DNA from: Saccharopolyspora kobensis
GTDB taxonomy: Bacteria > Actinomycetota > Actinomycetes > Mycobacteriales > Pseudonocardiaceae
Length of the DNA: 64,000 nt
Direction of reading: 5' to 3'
NCBI RefSeq assembly: GCF_900108315.1
Contig: NZ_FNVB01000007.1
Coordinates: forward strand, 405,673-469,672
Below the pieces are notes generated by a model. The model was not told the DNA's origin. It saw nothing but the letters and a program-made list of their open reading frames with translations, and made no database searches. Numbering within the stretch: the stretch's first letter is position 1; every line of letters starts with the position of its first letter. The translations under genes and the position numbers were made by a program. Positions 9,935-18,579 of this stretch are shown one piece after another.

Positions 9935-11119
9935 TCAGGCGAAGGCGCTGTGGCCGGTGATGGACTTGCCGACGATCAGGGTGTTCATCTCGCGGGAGCC
10001 TTCGAAGGAGTACACCGCTTCGGCGTCGGAGAAGAACTTCGCGACCTCGTAGTCCAGGACGATCCCGTTGCCGCCGAACAGCTCTCGCGCCCAGGCCACC
10101 ACCTCGCGCATCTTCGTCGTGGTGAACGCCTTGGCCAGCGCCGCCTGCTCCGCGCCGCCGCGGCCCTGCGCGACCAGCTCGTTGAGGCGGACAACGATGC
10201 CGAACATCGCGGTGATGTTGCCCAGCATCTTCACCAGGAGGTCCTGGATCATCTGGAACGCGGCGATCGGCTTGCCGAACTGGACCCGGTTCACCGCGTA
10301 CTCGCGCGCCAGCTCGTAGGCGCGCACCGCCACGCCCAGCGCCTGCCAGGCCACGCCGCCGCGGGTCTTGGCCAGCACCTTGGCGGTGTCGCGGAAGCTG
10401 TTGATGTTCTGCAGCCGGTTGGCCTCCGGCACCCGGACGTCGGTGAGCACGATGTCGGCGTTCTGCACGGTGCGCAGTGCGATCTTGCCCTCGATCTTGC
10501 TCGTGGTGAAGCCCGGCGTGCCCTTCTCCACCACGAAGCCCTTGACCTGGCCGTCGGCCTCGTCGCGGGCCCACACCACGACCAGATCGGCGAACGTGCC
10601 GTTTCCGATCCAGCGCTTCGCGCCGTTGAGCACCCACTCATCGCCGTCGCGCCGCGCCGTGGTGCGCATGCCGCCCGCCACGTCGGAGCCGCCCTCGGGC
10701 TCGGTGAGGGCGAACGCGCCGATCTTGGACATGTCCGCCATGTCGGGGATCCAGCGGTCCCGCTGCTCCTGGTCGCCGCCGTTGTAGATGCTGCCCATCG
10801 CGAGTCCGGTGTGGACACCGGAAAACACCGCCAGGGACGGGTCGATCCGGTTCAGCTCCAGGCTCAGGAAGCCGGTGAACAGCGGGCTGCGCGACTTGCC
10901 GTCGCCGTACTCGGGGTACTGGTAACCGGCCAGGTGCAGCCGGGCGAACTTCGCCACGACCTCGAACGGGAACTCGGCCTTCTCCCACGCGTCGTTCGCG
11001 AGCGGCTTGATCTCCCGCTCCAGGTAGTCGCGGATCTCGGCGAGTTCGGCGCGCTCGGCATCGCTGAGCAGGTCGGCGAACCCGAAGAAGTCGGGGTTGG
11101 TGTTGACGGGCTTGGGCAT
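9935..11119 (-). CDS. Acyl-CoA dehydrogenase, glutaryl-CoA-dehydrogenase-like
   Basis: This 394-residue flavoenzyme has the usual three-domain acyl-CoA dehydrogenase fold, with F-A-L-T-E-P-E-G-G-S-D in the FAD/substrate region, W-V-L-N-G-A-K-R-W-I-G-N-G, and a C-terminal Y-S-F-E-G-S-R-E-M-N that carries the catalytic Glu in the same position as glutaryl-CoA dehydrogenases. It follows a 3-hydroxyacyl-CoA dehydrogenase gene (11248-12192) on the same strand; the gap between them holds a palindromic repeat pair. A role in short or dicarboxylic acyl-CoA oxidation is likely, but the exact substrate is not shown. Confidence 0.9.
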   Translation of the reverse strand: MPKPVNTNPDFFGFADLLSDAERAELAEIRDYLEREIKPLANDAWEKAEFPFEVVAKFARLHLAGYQYPEYGDGKSRSPLFTGFLSLELNRIDPSLAVFSGVHTGLAMGSIYNGGDQEQRDRWIPDMADMSKIGAFALTEPEGGSDVAGGMRTTARRDGDEWVLNGAKRWIGNGTFADLVVVWARDEADGQVKGFVVEKGTPGFTTSKIEGKIALRTVQNADIVLTDVRVPEANRLQNINSFRDTAKVLAKTRGGVAWQALGVAVRAYELAREYAVNRVQFGKPIAAFQMIQDLLVKMLGNITAMFGIVVRLNELVAQGRGGAEQAALAKAFTTTKMREVVAWARELFGGNGIVLDYEVAKFFSDAEAVYSFEGSREMNTLIVGKSITGHSAFA

Positions 11120-11168
11120 TCCTCAGTCCTCAGTGGTCGTTCGGCAGCCCCCGGCGCCGGTGCCTCCG

Positions 11169-11210
11169 CAATTTCAATTGAAATTGGACGTGCAATTTCA
11201 ATTGAAATTG
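11169..11210. repeat. Pair of 24-bp-spaced AT-rich palindromes (array A)
   Basis: Two copies of the 18-bp perfect palindrome CAATTTCAATTGAAATTG lie at 11169-11186 and 11193-11210, exactly 24 bp apart; the second extends to a 20-bp palindrome with its flanking G and C. The spacer contains ACGTG. They sit upstream of the acyl-CoA dehydrogenase (start 11119) and downstream of the hydroxyacyl-CoA dehydrogenase. A related four-copy array with the same 24-bp period is at 52255. In DNA of this GC content, such AT-rich palindromes stand out. Confidence 0.85.
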
Positions 11211-11247
11211 CGGGAACGGGTGGCGGAGGCCGTGGTGCGGGTCGGGT

Positions 11248-12192
11248 TCAGCTCTGCTCGATGTCGTGCAGGGCCGCGTTGATCGCGTTCTGCTTGCGGT
11301 CGCGCAGTTCGGAGCGCTGCTCGTAGGCGGTGGGGCCCGAGCCGTAGGTGGTTTCGGTCTGGTCGGAGATCGCCGCGATGGCGTCCTCGGTCAGCTGCGG
11401 GTGGCCGAGGTCCTTCCAGCGCTCGGCCATGCCGATGCCGAGGTGGGCCATCATGTGCCGGATGCCGCCGGGACCGCCGCCGAGGTGGAAGCTCTCGAAC
11501 GGGCCGACGGTCGCGTACCGGCCGCCCAGCGATGCCTTCATCACGGTGTCCAGCTCCTCGACGCTCACGACTCCGCGCAGCACCAAGGAGATCGACTCCT
11601 GCATGATCGCGCTCTGCAGGCGGTTGGCGACGAAGCCCGGGATCTCCTTGCGCAGCCGGACCGGGGTCTTGCCGAGAGCGCGGTAGAACTCCACCGCTGC
11701 CTCGACCACCGGCTCCGCGGTGCGCTCGCCCGGCACGATCTCCACCAGCGGCACGACCTGCGGCGGGTTGAACGGGTGCGCGATGAGCAGCCGCGCTGCC
11801 ACGGCCCCGGGCAGTTCGGCGGCGATCGCGCTGGCGATGATGCCGGAGCTGGAGGAGGCCAGCACCGCGTTCTCCGGTGCGTGGCGGGCGATCTCGGCGA
11901 ACAGCCGCTGCTTGAACTCCAGCCGCTCCGGGCCGTTCTCCTGCACCAGGTCCACGCCGGTCACCGCCTCGGCGAGATCCCCGGTCAGGTGGATGTGGTC
12001 GAGCAGCTCGTCCACGTCGGCGCCCGGGATGCCGGCGGCCAGCGACGGCATCGCCGCGCGCACCGCGTCGGCGAGGTCTTCGCGCGGGTCGGTGATGCGG
12101 ACTTCGAGGCCGTTCGCGGCGAACAGCGCCGCCCAGGACAGCCCGATCGTCCCGGCGCCGACCACCGCGACTTTCGTCCACTGCGCACTCAT
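11248..12192 (-). CDS. 3-hydroxyacyl-CoA dehydrogenase / carnitine-dehydrogenase-like oxidoreductase
   Basis: The 314-residue protein begins with an NAD-binding Rossmann motif V-V-G-A-G-T-I-G, then has the family's S-S-S-S-G-I and A-H-P-F-N-P-P-Q active-site segment (the His is catalytic in the family), E-I-V-P and G-F-V-A-N-R-L-Q. It is the single-domain form related to 3-hydroxybutyryl-CoA dehydrogenase, L-carnitine dehydrogenase and lambda-crystallin. GAGGAG precedes the ATG. It is placed with the neighbouring acyl-CoA enzymes. Sequence alone does not decide whether it acts on a CoA ester or on a free hydroxy acid such as carnitine. Confidence 0.88.
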   Translation of the reverse strand: MSAQWTKVAVVGAGTIGLSWAALFAANGLEVRITDPREDLADAVRAAMPSLAAGIPGADVDELLDHIHLTGDLAEAVTGVDLVQENGPERLEFKQRLFAEIARHAPENAVLASSSSGIIASAIAAELPGAVAARLLIAHPFNPPQVVPLVEIVPGERTAEPVVEAAVEFYRALGKTPVRLRKEIPGFVANRLQSAIMQESISLVLRGVVSVEELDTVMKASLGGRYATVGPFESFHLGGGPGGIRHMMAHLGIGMAERWKDLGHPQLTEDAIAAISDQTETTYGSGPTAYEQRSELRDRKQNAINAALHDIEQS

Positions 12193-12249
12193 GCGCTCTC
12201 CTCGATCAGTGTCGGTCGTTGAACTTGCTTCTTGGTCTTCGTTCTGAGA

Positions 12250-12383
12250 CGCCGGAGGCGTTCAGTCCGCCGTCGGCGTTTCCCAGCGTTCGCCTGGCGA
12301 GGCGCCCCGACCGCCGTGCATCAGGCCGGAGGGCCGGCGGGCGCTGAGGTTCCGCTGCGCGAGCGAGTTCGCAGGCAGAGCTC
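12250..12383 (+). repeat. Dispersed intergenic repeat, partial copy D
   Basis: The gap between 12193 and 12383 has no gene. It shares short ordered blocks with the larger repeats at 1285 and 41520: CGTTCGCCTGGCGAGG, CCCCGACC, GTGCATCAGG and GCTGAGGTTCCGCTG. The last block also occurs at about 42951. The match is partial, so the call is tentative. Confidence 0.35.
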
Positions 12384-13115
12384 TCAGGCCAGGTAGTCGT
12401 GCACGGGTTCGATGCCGCCCAGGGTCAGGTCGGTCAGGACGTGGCTGGCCGAGACGATCTCGCGCACCGGCAGGTCGGCCAGCGGGGCGAGCACGTGCTC
12501 GAACAGCTGCAGCCGCGCGGGACCGGTGTAGGCGGCCTTGACGGTGATGTCGGTGATCTGGCTGCGCACCAGTTCGCACACCCGCGGCCCGCGCGCACCG
12601 GGCACGATCTTGAGCATGTAGGTGGGCGCGGTGATCTGCGCTTCGGCCTCGGCCGGATCCAACGGGTGGTGCTTGTAGCCCATCGTCGCGGTGGCCACCC
12701 GCTCCGCGCCGTAGTCCAGAGTGCCCACCAGCGCGGCGTGGTCGACGCGCAGCGCCGGGGAACCCATCACCTTCGGGTAGGCGCTGGCCTCGCGCCCGGC
12801 CGCGGTGGCCGGGAAGTTGTCGAGGTACATGGCGTGCAGGTACTCGCCGCGCTCGTCGCCGAGGCGCACCGGGATCGCCTGCCCGGCCTCGACGTACGGG
12901 CCGAACGAGGTGACATCGCCCATCTTCATGACCTCGAAGCGCACCAGCGGTTCGTCGAACTCCAGCGGTTCGGGCACCACCGCCCGCAGCGCGTCGGCAT
13001 CGGTGCGGTAGACGATGTTCAGGTACTCGCGGTCGGTGAACCGCACCGCGGCCGGGGCGTAGGCGGGGCTGGTCAGCGGTGTGGCCACGCTCCGCAGGAT
13101 CTGTTCGCGGTTCAT
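12384..13115 (-). CDS. Acetoacetate decarboxylase-family protein
   Basis: The 243-residue protein belongs to the acetoacetate decarboxylase (ADC) superfamily: E-Y-L-N-I-V-Y-R-T-D near residue 30, F-E-V-M-K-M, Y-L-H-A-M-Y-L-D-N, Y-P-K-V-M-G-S-P near residue 115 and G-Y-K-H-H-P. The P-K element fits the region of the Schiff-base lysine in true decarboxylases, but many ADC-like proteins do other chemistry such as aldolases and dehydratases. Its ATG overlaps the stop of the enoyl-CoA hydratase gene by 4 bp, so it is the last gene of the CoA-transferase operon. Confidence 0.85.
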   Translation of the reverse strand: MNREQILRSVATPLTSPAYAPAAVRFTDREYLNIVYRTDADALRAVVPEPLEFDEPLVRFEVMKMGDVTSFGPYVEAGQAIPVRLGDERGEYLHAMYLDNFPATAAGREASAYPKVMGSPALRVDHAALVGTLDYGAERVATATMGYKHHPLDPAEAEAQITAPTYMLKIVPGARGPRVCELVRSQITDITVKAAYTGPARLQLFEHVLAPLADLPVREIVSASHVLTDLTLGGIEPVHDYLA

Positions 13116-13885
13116 CGTCCCGTCCACTTCGGAGCGCGCTTCTCGGCGAAGGCGCGCACGCCCTCGGCGAAGTCCTCGGATTCGCGCAGCGCTCGCGCTT
13201 CCGCGCGTTGTGCGGAGAACGCCTCGGCGTCGGGCGCACCATCGGAGAGCCGGACCACCTTCTTGACCGCCGCCAGCGCCAGCGGCGCGTTCGCGGCGAC
13301 CTCGGCGGCCAGCTGCAGGGCGGTGGTCACGGCCTCGCCGTCGTCCACGACGCGGTTGACCAGGCCCAGTTCGCGCGCCCGCTGCGCGTCGATGGCGCGG
13401 CCGGTCAGCAGCAGTTCCATCGCCAGGTGGTGCGGGATGCGCTTGGGCAGCCGGATGACCCCGCCGCCCCCGGCGATCAAGCCGCGCTTGACCTCGGGCA
13501 GCGCGAACCGCGCCCCGGTGGCGGCCACGATCAGGTCGCACGCCAGCGCGAGTTCGAACCCGCCGCCCATCGCGTAGCCCTCGACGGCGGCGATCAGCGG
13601 CTTGCGGGTCTCGGCCTCCGCGAGCCCCGCGAAGCCTCGGCCCGGCACCACCGGCGATTCGCCGCGAGCCGCTGCCTTGAGGTCCATGCCCGCGCAGAAG
13701 GTGCCCGCCGCGCCGGTGAGCACTCCCACGCTCAGCTCCGGATTGGCTTCGAGCTCGTCGACGGCGGCGGCGATGCCGGTGGCCACCGCGGTGTCGACGG
13801 CGTTGCGGGCCTGCGGGCGGTTGATGGTGATGACCAGCGCGGATCCGGCCGTCTCGGTCTGCACCGCGGTGTCCGGCGCGTTCAT
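13112..13885 (-). CDS. Enoyl-CoA hydratase/isomerase family protein (crotonase)
   Basis: The 257-residue product starts at the ATG at 13885, which overlaps the CoA-transferase stop (ATGA). It has N-R-P-x-A-R-N-A-V, the oxyanion-hole segments G-T-F-C-A-G-M-D-L-K and A-V-E-G-Y-A-M-G-G-G-F-E-L-A-L-A-C-D, and L-P-E-V-K-R-G-L-I-A-G-G-G-G. The Glu in the last segment is in the place of one catalytic Glu of crotonases. The C-terminal R-A-P-K-W-T-G-R is typical. It hydrates or isomerises an enoyl-CoA made by the same operon; the substrate is unknown. Confidence 0.93.
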   Translation of the reverse strand: MNAPDTAVQTETAGSALVITINRPQARNAVDTAVATGIAAAVDELEANPELSVGVLTGAAGTFCAGMDLKAAARGESPVVPGRGFAGLAEAETRKPLIAAVEGYAMGGGFELALACDLIVAATGARFALPEVKRGLIAGGGGVIRLPKRIPHHLAMELLLTGRAIDAQRARELGLVNRVVDDGEAVTTALQLAAEVAANAPLALAAVKKVVRLSDGAPDAEAFSAQRAEARALRESEDFAEGVRAFAEKRAPKWTGR

Positions 13886-15054
13886 TCGCCCCTCCTGAGC
13901 TCGGTGCGGACTTCCTCGGTGTGCTGGCCGGGCAGCGGCGCGTGCCGCCGGATCGCGGCCGGGGTGGCGGAGAAGCTCACCGGCACGCCCACCACGCGGT
14001 AGCTGCCTTCGCTGGGGTGCTCGGCGACGTCGAGCAGGTGTCCGTCGCGCACGTAGGGGTCGTCGGCGGCCTCGTCGAGCTTGAGCACCGGGCCGACCGG
14101 GATGCTGTGCTTGCTGCACACCTCGATCCACTCGGCGGTGGTCAGGGCGGGCGTGACGGACTCGATCAGCTCGGCCAGCGCCTCGCCGTCGCGCCTGCCG
14201 TCCACGAACTCGCCCGCCAGCCGCGGGTCCTCGGCCAGGTCCGGGCGGCCGGCCGCGCAGAACAGGTCGCGGAAGTTCTGCGGGCTGTAGGGGATGATCA
14301 TGGCCAGGCCGTCCTTGGTGGGCCGGGCGCGGTGGCCCTTGTTCATCGACAGCGCGAAGCCGGTCGGCCCCATCGGCGGCTCGTACAGGCGGCCCTGCAG
14401 GTGCTCGACCAGGTTGAACGCCAGCAGCGTGTCGGCCATCGGCACCTCGACGAGCTGGCCCTGCCCGGTGGCCCGCTGGTGCACCAGGGCGGCCAGCGCC
14501 GAGTAGGCGATGGTCAGCGCGGCGACCTTGTCGGCGAAGATGCTCGGCAGCACCACCGGCTGCCCGATGTCGCCGGAGCGCTGGGCCAGGTCCAGCAGTC
14601 CGGAGGCGGCCTGCACGGTCTCGTCGTAGGCGGCGAGACCGGCGCGGTCGGAGTCGGGGCGGAAGCCCTGCGCGTGCGCGTAGATCAGCTGCGGGTTCGC
14701 GGCGGCCAGGCTCTCGTAGTCCATGCCCAGGCGGCGCAGCGCGCCGATGCGCATGTTGGTGATCAGGACGTCCGCGGTGCCGATCAGCTCCAGGGCTTCG
14801 GCACGCTCCGCGTCGTCCTTGAGGTCCAGCCGGACGCTGCGCTTGTTCCGGTTCACGTTGAGGTTCAGCGGTGTCATGCCGGGGGTCCGGTGCAGCGTGC
14901 CGTGGCGCACGGTGTCCTTCGGCGACTCGATCTTGATCACGTCGGCGCCGAGGTCGCCGAGGATCTGGGCGGCGTAGGGGCCCATCACGACGGTGGCCAT
15001 GTCGATCACGCGCACGCCCGCCAGCGGGCCGGTTGAGGTATCAGCAGAGGTCAT
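13882..15054 (-). CDS. CaiB/BaiF-family (type III) CoA-transferase
   Basis: This 390-residue enzyme moves CoA between carboxylic acids. It has the family N-terminus L-A-G-V-R-V-I-D-M-A with G-P-Y-A-A-Q-I-L-G-D-L-G-A-D-V-I-K-I-E, N-R-N-K-R-S-V-R-L-D-L-K, and the N-M-R-I-G-A-L region. The Asp expected to act as nucleophile is near residue 165, in a stretch matching A-Y-D-E-T-V-Q-A. I prefer the ATG at 15054, which has CGGGAG just upstream, over the GTG at 15060. It is the first gene of an operon with a hydratase and an ADC-like gene, and a LysR gene lies upstream on the same strand. Confidence 0.92.
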   Translation of the reverse strand: MTSADTSTGPLAGVRVIDMATVVMGPYAAQILGDLGADVIKIESPKDTVRHGTLHRTPGMTPLNLNVNRNKRSVRLDLKDDAERAEALELIGTADVLITNMRIGALRRLGMDYESLAAANPQLIYAHAQGFRPDSDRAGLAAYDETVQAASGLLDLAQRSGDIGQPVVLPSIFADKVAALTIAYSALAALVHQRATGQGQLVEVPMADTLLAFNLVEHLQGRLYEPPMGPTGFALSMNKGHRARPTKDGLAMIIPYSPQNFRDLFCAAGRPDLAEDPRLAGEFVDGRRDGEALAELIESVTPALTTAEWIEVCSKHSIPVGPVLKLDEAADDPYVRDGHLLDVAEHPSEGSYRVVGVPVSFSATPAAIRRHAPLPGQHTEEVRTELRRGE

Positions 15055-15177
15055 TACCACTCCCGGGAACAGTTCCCGATGGATTAATTCGCTTCGCTAA
15101 TTACGTTAGTCCGGCGGTCGGCGGGGATTCAATCGATGGGTGGCACCATTGCGCGAACAATGGCGTGACCGCAGCGG

Positions 15178-16077
15178 TCACGCCGCCAGTGCCAGCTTGG
15201 CCTCGTCGATCAGTCTCAGCAGGTCGGAGTGGGTTTCTGCGCGATCCCGCCGCCAGATCAGGCCGGTCGCCAGCGCCGGGTCGAAATCGGCGAAGGGGAG
15301 CACCACGGTGCTTTCCACGCGGTGCTTCTGCATTCCGCTCGCCGGATCCAGCATCGAAATGGAGAATGCCGACCCGTTCGCGACGAATTCACTCGTGCTG
15401 CCGTAATCGCCGGTGTTCAGCGTCATCCGGCGGTGGATCCCGGCGGCCCGCAGGCGCGCCTCCACCTCGTCGTAGTAGCTCGGCAGCATCCGCGGCGCCG
15501 GGCTCACGTAGGTGTGGTCGACCAGCTCGTGCAGCGAGACCGAGGTCCGGGAGCCGAACTCGGCGGCCGGCAGCACGGCGCCCAGCGGCTCGCGCATCAC
15601 CTCGAACACCTCGATGCCCTCGGCGTGCACCGGCAGGTGCACCAGGGCCATCGCCAGCTCTCCGCGCTGCACCCCGATGAGCAGGTCGTCGCTGCCGCCC
15701 GGCCAGCGCTTGAGGTCGCACTCGGCCGCGCACCGCTGTTCGAAGGACCGCAGCCGGTCGCGCAGCGAGGAGTGCAGGCCGGGTGGGATGCCGACGTAGA
15801 CGATCGCGCGCCGCGGGCTGGTCGCCTCGCGCAGCCGCCAGGGGATGTCGTCGAACCGGCCGAGCACGTCCTTGGCGATCGGCAGCAGAGCCGCTCCGGT
15901 GCTGGTCAGCCGGACGTGGTGGGAGTCGCGCTCGAACAGCGCCGAACCGAGGTCGCGCTCCAGGTCGCGAATGCGCTGGCTGAGCGGCGAGGTCGCCATG
16001 TGCAGCTGCCGCGCGGCCTTGGAGAACGACAGGTTCTCCGCGACGGCCACGAAGTACCGCAGGTGGAACATCTCCAT
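15178..16077 (-). CDS. LysR-family transcriptional regulator
   Basis: The 299-residue protein has an N-terminal winged helix-turn-helix (F-H-L-R-Y-F-V-A-V-A-E-N-L-S-F-S-K-A-A-R through S-P-L-S-Q-R-I) and a LysR effector-binding domain. The start may be ATG 16077 or 16071; a TTG at 16089 is less likely. It lies 118 bp upstream of the CoA-transferase operon on the same strand and faces an AT-rich 760-bp gap on its other side, beyond which an acyl-CoA dehydrogenase is transcribed away from it. Either could be its target. Confidence 0.93.
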   Translation of the reverse strand: MEMFHLRYFVAVAENLSFSKAARQLHMATSPLSQRIRDLERDLGSALFERDSHHVRLTSTGAALLPIAKDVLGRFDDIPWRLREATSPRRAIVYVGIPPGLHSSLRDRLRSFEQRCAAECDLKRWPGGSDDLLIGVQRGELAMALVHLPVHAEGIEVFEVMREPLGAVLPAAEFGSRTSVSLHELVDHTYVSPAPRMLPSYYDEVEARLRAAGIHRRMTLNTGDYGSTSEFVANGSAFSISMLDPASGMQKHRVESTVVLPFADFDPALATGLIWRRDRAETHSDLLRLIDEAKLALAA

Positions 16078-16838
16078 GGCGTAGCTCAAGCTGTCGAGGC
16101 CGGACCGGACTGTGTAACCAGCCTATCACGCGCGAATGCCGTTGGCGCGCAACGGTTCTGGGTGAAACCGTGGCTCCGGGAGAGGGTTTCTCCATCGCCG
16201 AGGGTGATCGGCGCGCTGCGGACAGGTACCATCGACCAAGATCAACTCTGCGTGACTGTCAAGAGAGGATGGCTGGCCGAAAGTGTGATATTGCAACAGA
16301 CCTTGTTACTCATGAGTCATAAATGTTGAAGTTTTATTGCGCTGCGTGACTGATCTTCCGTTTTGGGGTGATCGTCTCACCGTAAAGGTGGTACCCCGTA
16401 TGAACTAAAGAGGGTATTTTTGCCACCACTGTTCGACATTGGACGGATGCATCAGGTTGTCGTGGAACGGAGCTAGTGCATGAACGCCGCCCAGTCGCTT
16501 CGCGGGTGCCCTCGTGGGCGTCGCCGCGGTCGCGTCGGGGCTGCACGAACTCCGGCGGGCGAGGTGGCCGCACCTGCCACCGCTGCCGCCCGCACCGCGG
16601 TGCACCTGCTTGCGCCGGTCGGCCCGAAGTCGGGGCCGCCGGCACCCCACGTTGGTCAGGAGCCAGCGACCGCTTCGCGTGGAGTCGCCTTTCCGCCGTA
16701 GAAAGACTCGCACCCCACCTGCCGGAACGCCCCGGCAGGAGATCTCGCGCGCCCTGACCGTCCCGCCTCCGGCAGCACCCGCCGGTTCTGCGGTCCGGGC
16801 GCCACCATCGCGCGCGGCGGTCCGCACAGGAGGGACGT
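16078..16838. other. Long non-coding divergent region with an AT-rich core
   Basis: No convincing gene is present in these 761 bp. The stretch 16281-16340 is only about one-third G+C by count, far below the rest of the window, and contains an ACTCATGAGT palindrome at about 16310. The part nearer the dehydrogenase is GC-rich and holds a hairpin with an 8-bp stem (16718-16725 with 16732-16739). The region probably carries the promoters of the LysR gene and the divergent acyl-CoA dehydrogenase, and perhaps LysR sites. Confidence 0.5.
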
Positions 16839-18398
16839 ATGGAACCAACCGATCACAGCGACACAACCCCGGACCGGGTGTCGCACCTGCTGGAATTCCT
16901 GCGCAGGTACAGCAGGCAGCGGCTCGACTCGCGGCGCATGGACGAGCGGCGCGCCTTCCCGACCTCGCTGATCCCGGACTTGGCCGCCCACGGGCTGTTC
17001 GGCCTGCAGATAGCCGAGGAGCACGGCGGGCTGGGCCTCTCCCACTCCGACTTCCTGCGCGTGATCACCCAGCTGGGCGCGATCGACGCGAACCTGTTCG
17101 TCCTCCTCGGCGTGCACAACACCCTCGGTGTCCCACCGGTCGCGCACTACGCCGCGGAGCACGTGAAGAGCGCGGTGCTGCCGGACGTGGCGCAGGGGCG
17201 GGCGCTGATCACCAGCGCGATCAGCGAGCCCGGTGCGGGGTCGAACGTCCGCGCCGTCCAAGCGCGCGCGGAGCGGTGGCCGGACGGTTCCTACGTGATC
17301 AACGGTTCCAAGCAGTGGATCAGCCTGGGCGCTGATGCCACCTACGTCAACGTGTTCGCCCGGCTCAGCGACGAGTACGGCCGGGACCTGGGCATCACCG
17401 GTTTCCTGGTCGACACCTCGACGCCGGGCTTCGTGGGCGGCCCGGAGGTCCTCACCCTCGGCCTGAAGGCGGTCCCGCAGAACAGCCTGGAGTTCCAGAG
17501 CCTGCGCGTGCCCGGCGACGCCCTGCTCGGCGGTGAGGGTGCCGGGCTGCTCGCGGCGAAGGAAGCGTTCATGCGCGGCCGGGTAACCCTGGCCGCGGGC
17601 GGCCTGGGTGCCATGATGCGCTCCCTGGAGCTCGCGGAGCGCTTCGCGCGGCGGCGGCAGGTGGCCACCGGGAACCTGGCGGAGAACGGCCGCATCCACC
17701 AGCTCTTCGCCGAATCGGTGGCCGCCACGCAGGCCGTCGAGGCGCTGGTGCGCTACATCGGCGCGCGGATGGACTCCGGCGAGCACGTCCCCGAGGAGCT
17801 CTTCTTCGCCGCGAAGATCACCGGCTGCGAGCTCATGTGGCAGGTGGTGGACCGCAGCGTCCAGCTGCTGGGCGCGCGCGGCTACGTCGACACCAACGTC
17901 CTCGGCCAGTTCTTCCGCGACTACCGGCTGCTGCGCATCTTCGAGGGTTCCACCGAGGCGATCACCGTCTACCTGGGGTCCCGGATGCTCGCCGCGCCGC
18001 AGCGCGTGCTGTCGCTGCTCGACGAGTTCGACGTGGCGCCGCACCTGCAGGAGCTCGCGGCCGGAGTCGCCAAGCTGGCCTCGGCCAAGACCGCGAACGT
18101 GCAGAGCCAGCACGTGCTGGCCAACGTCGTCGGCGAGCTGACCTGCTGGACGATCATGGCAGGCCTGACCGCGCAGTCGCAGCACCGCTCCGAGATGGCC
18201 CAGTACACCGCGGCCTGGTGCGAGCAGCAGCTGTCCGAGCGGTTACGCACGGCGGAGCAGGGAACACCGTTCGTGGAACTGCCCACTGTGGATGCGATCG
18301 CCCGGCACATCGGCGGCTACGACGACACCATCGGCGACGTGGAACAACGCCGCCCGGGCGACCAGAACGACCTGGACCTCCTGCTGCGCCGCCACTAG
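16839..18398 (+). CDS. Acyl-CoA dehydrogenase with extended C-terminus
   Basis: The 519-residue product has the acyl-CoA dehydrogenase core in residues about 15-390 (I-A-E-E-H-G-G-L-G, I-S-E-P-G-A-G-S-N, V-I-N-G-S-K-Q-W-I-S-L-G and I-F-E-G-S-T-E-A-I-T-V-Y, with the Glu in the usual C-terminal motif). A helical extension of about 120 residues follows, seen in very-long-chain and some secondary-metabolism dehydrogenases. AGGAGG precedes the ATG. It stands alone between a LysR-facing gap and a strong terminator. The Q/W-rich extension could mediate membrane or partner contact; that is inference. Confidence 0.88.
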   Translation: MEPTDHSDTTPDRVSHLLEFLRRYSRQRLDSRRMDERRAFPTSLIPDLAAHGLFGLQIAEEHGGLGLSHSDFLRVITQLGAIDANLFVLLGVHNTLGVPPVAHYAAEHVKSAVLPDVAQGRALITSAISEPGAGSNVRAVQARAERWPDGSYVINGSKQWISLGADATYVNVFARLSDEYGRDLGITGFLVDTSTPGFVGGPEVLTLGLKAVPQNSLEFQSLRVPGDALLGGEGAGLLAAKEAFMRGRVTLAAGGLGAMMRSLELAERFARRRQVATGNLAENGRIHQLFAESVAATQAVEALVRYIGARMDSGEHVPEELFFAAKITGCELMWQVVDRSVQLLGARGYVDTNVLGQFFRDYRLLRIFEGSTEAITVYLGSRMLAAPQRVLSLLDEFDVAPHLQELAAGVAKLASAKTANVQSQHVLANVVGELTCWTIMAGLTAQSQHRSEMAQYTAAWCEQQLSERLRTAEQGTPFVELPTVDAIARHIGGYDDTIGDVEQRRPGDQNDLDLLLRRH

Positions 18399-18399
18399 C

Positions 18400-18500
18400 G
18401 CTGCTGAAAACCCAGGTCCGCCCTGCGCGGCGGAACCTCAGCGGTCGCCTGGACCGCGAGCTGTCCTGGCCCAGGCGGCCGCTGAGAACCCGCGGCGGTG
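18400..18500 (-). repeat. Dispersed intergenic repeat, copy F (reverse orientation)
   Basis: On the minus strand this stretch reads CACCGCCGCGGGTTCTCAGC, then GCCTGGGCCAGGAC, then GACCGCTGAGGTTCCG, which follow in order the blocks of the copies at 1351, 12279 and 41565. It lies between the end of the acyl-CoA dehydrogenase and its terminator. Confidence 0.4.
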
Positions 18501-18530
18501 CGAGCGCCGCCAGCCAGGGCGAACACGACG

Positions 18531-18566
18531 AAAAGCCCCGGTGTTCAGCTGAACGCCGGGGCTTTT
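18531..18566. terminator. Bidirectional terminator between converging genes
   Basis: A 36-nt near-perfect palindrome (AAAAGCCCCGG at 18531-18541 paired with CCGGGGCTTTT at 18556-18566, with the GTTCAGCTGAAC core also able to pair). The A- and T-tracts at its ends give a classic rho-independent terminator in both directions. Confidence 0.92.
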
Positions 18567-18579
18567 CCTGTGGTCGTGC

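Noticed and set aside
16405..16866. Minus-strand frame of about 150 codons in the 16078-16838 gap
   Set aside because: Arg-rich, without domain or ribosome site, and running into the start of the acyl-CoA dehydrogenase gene.
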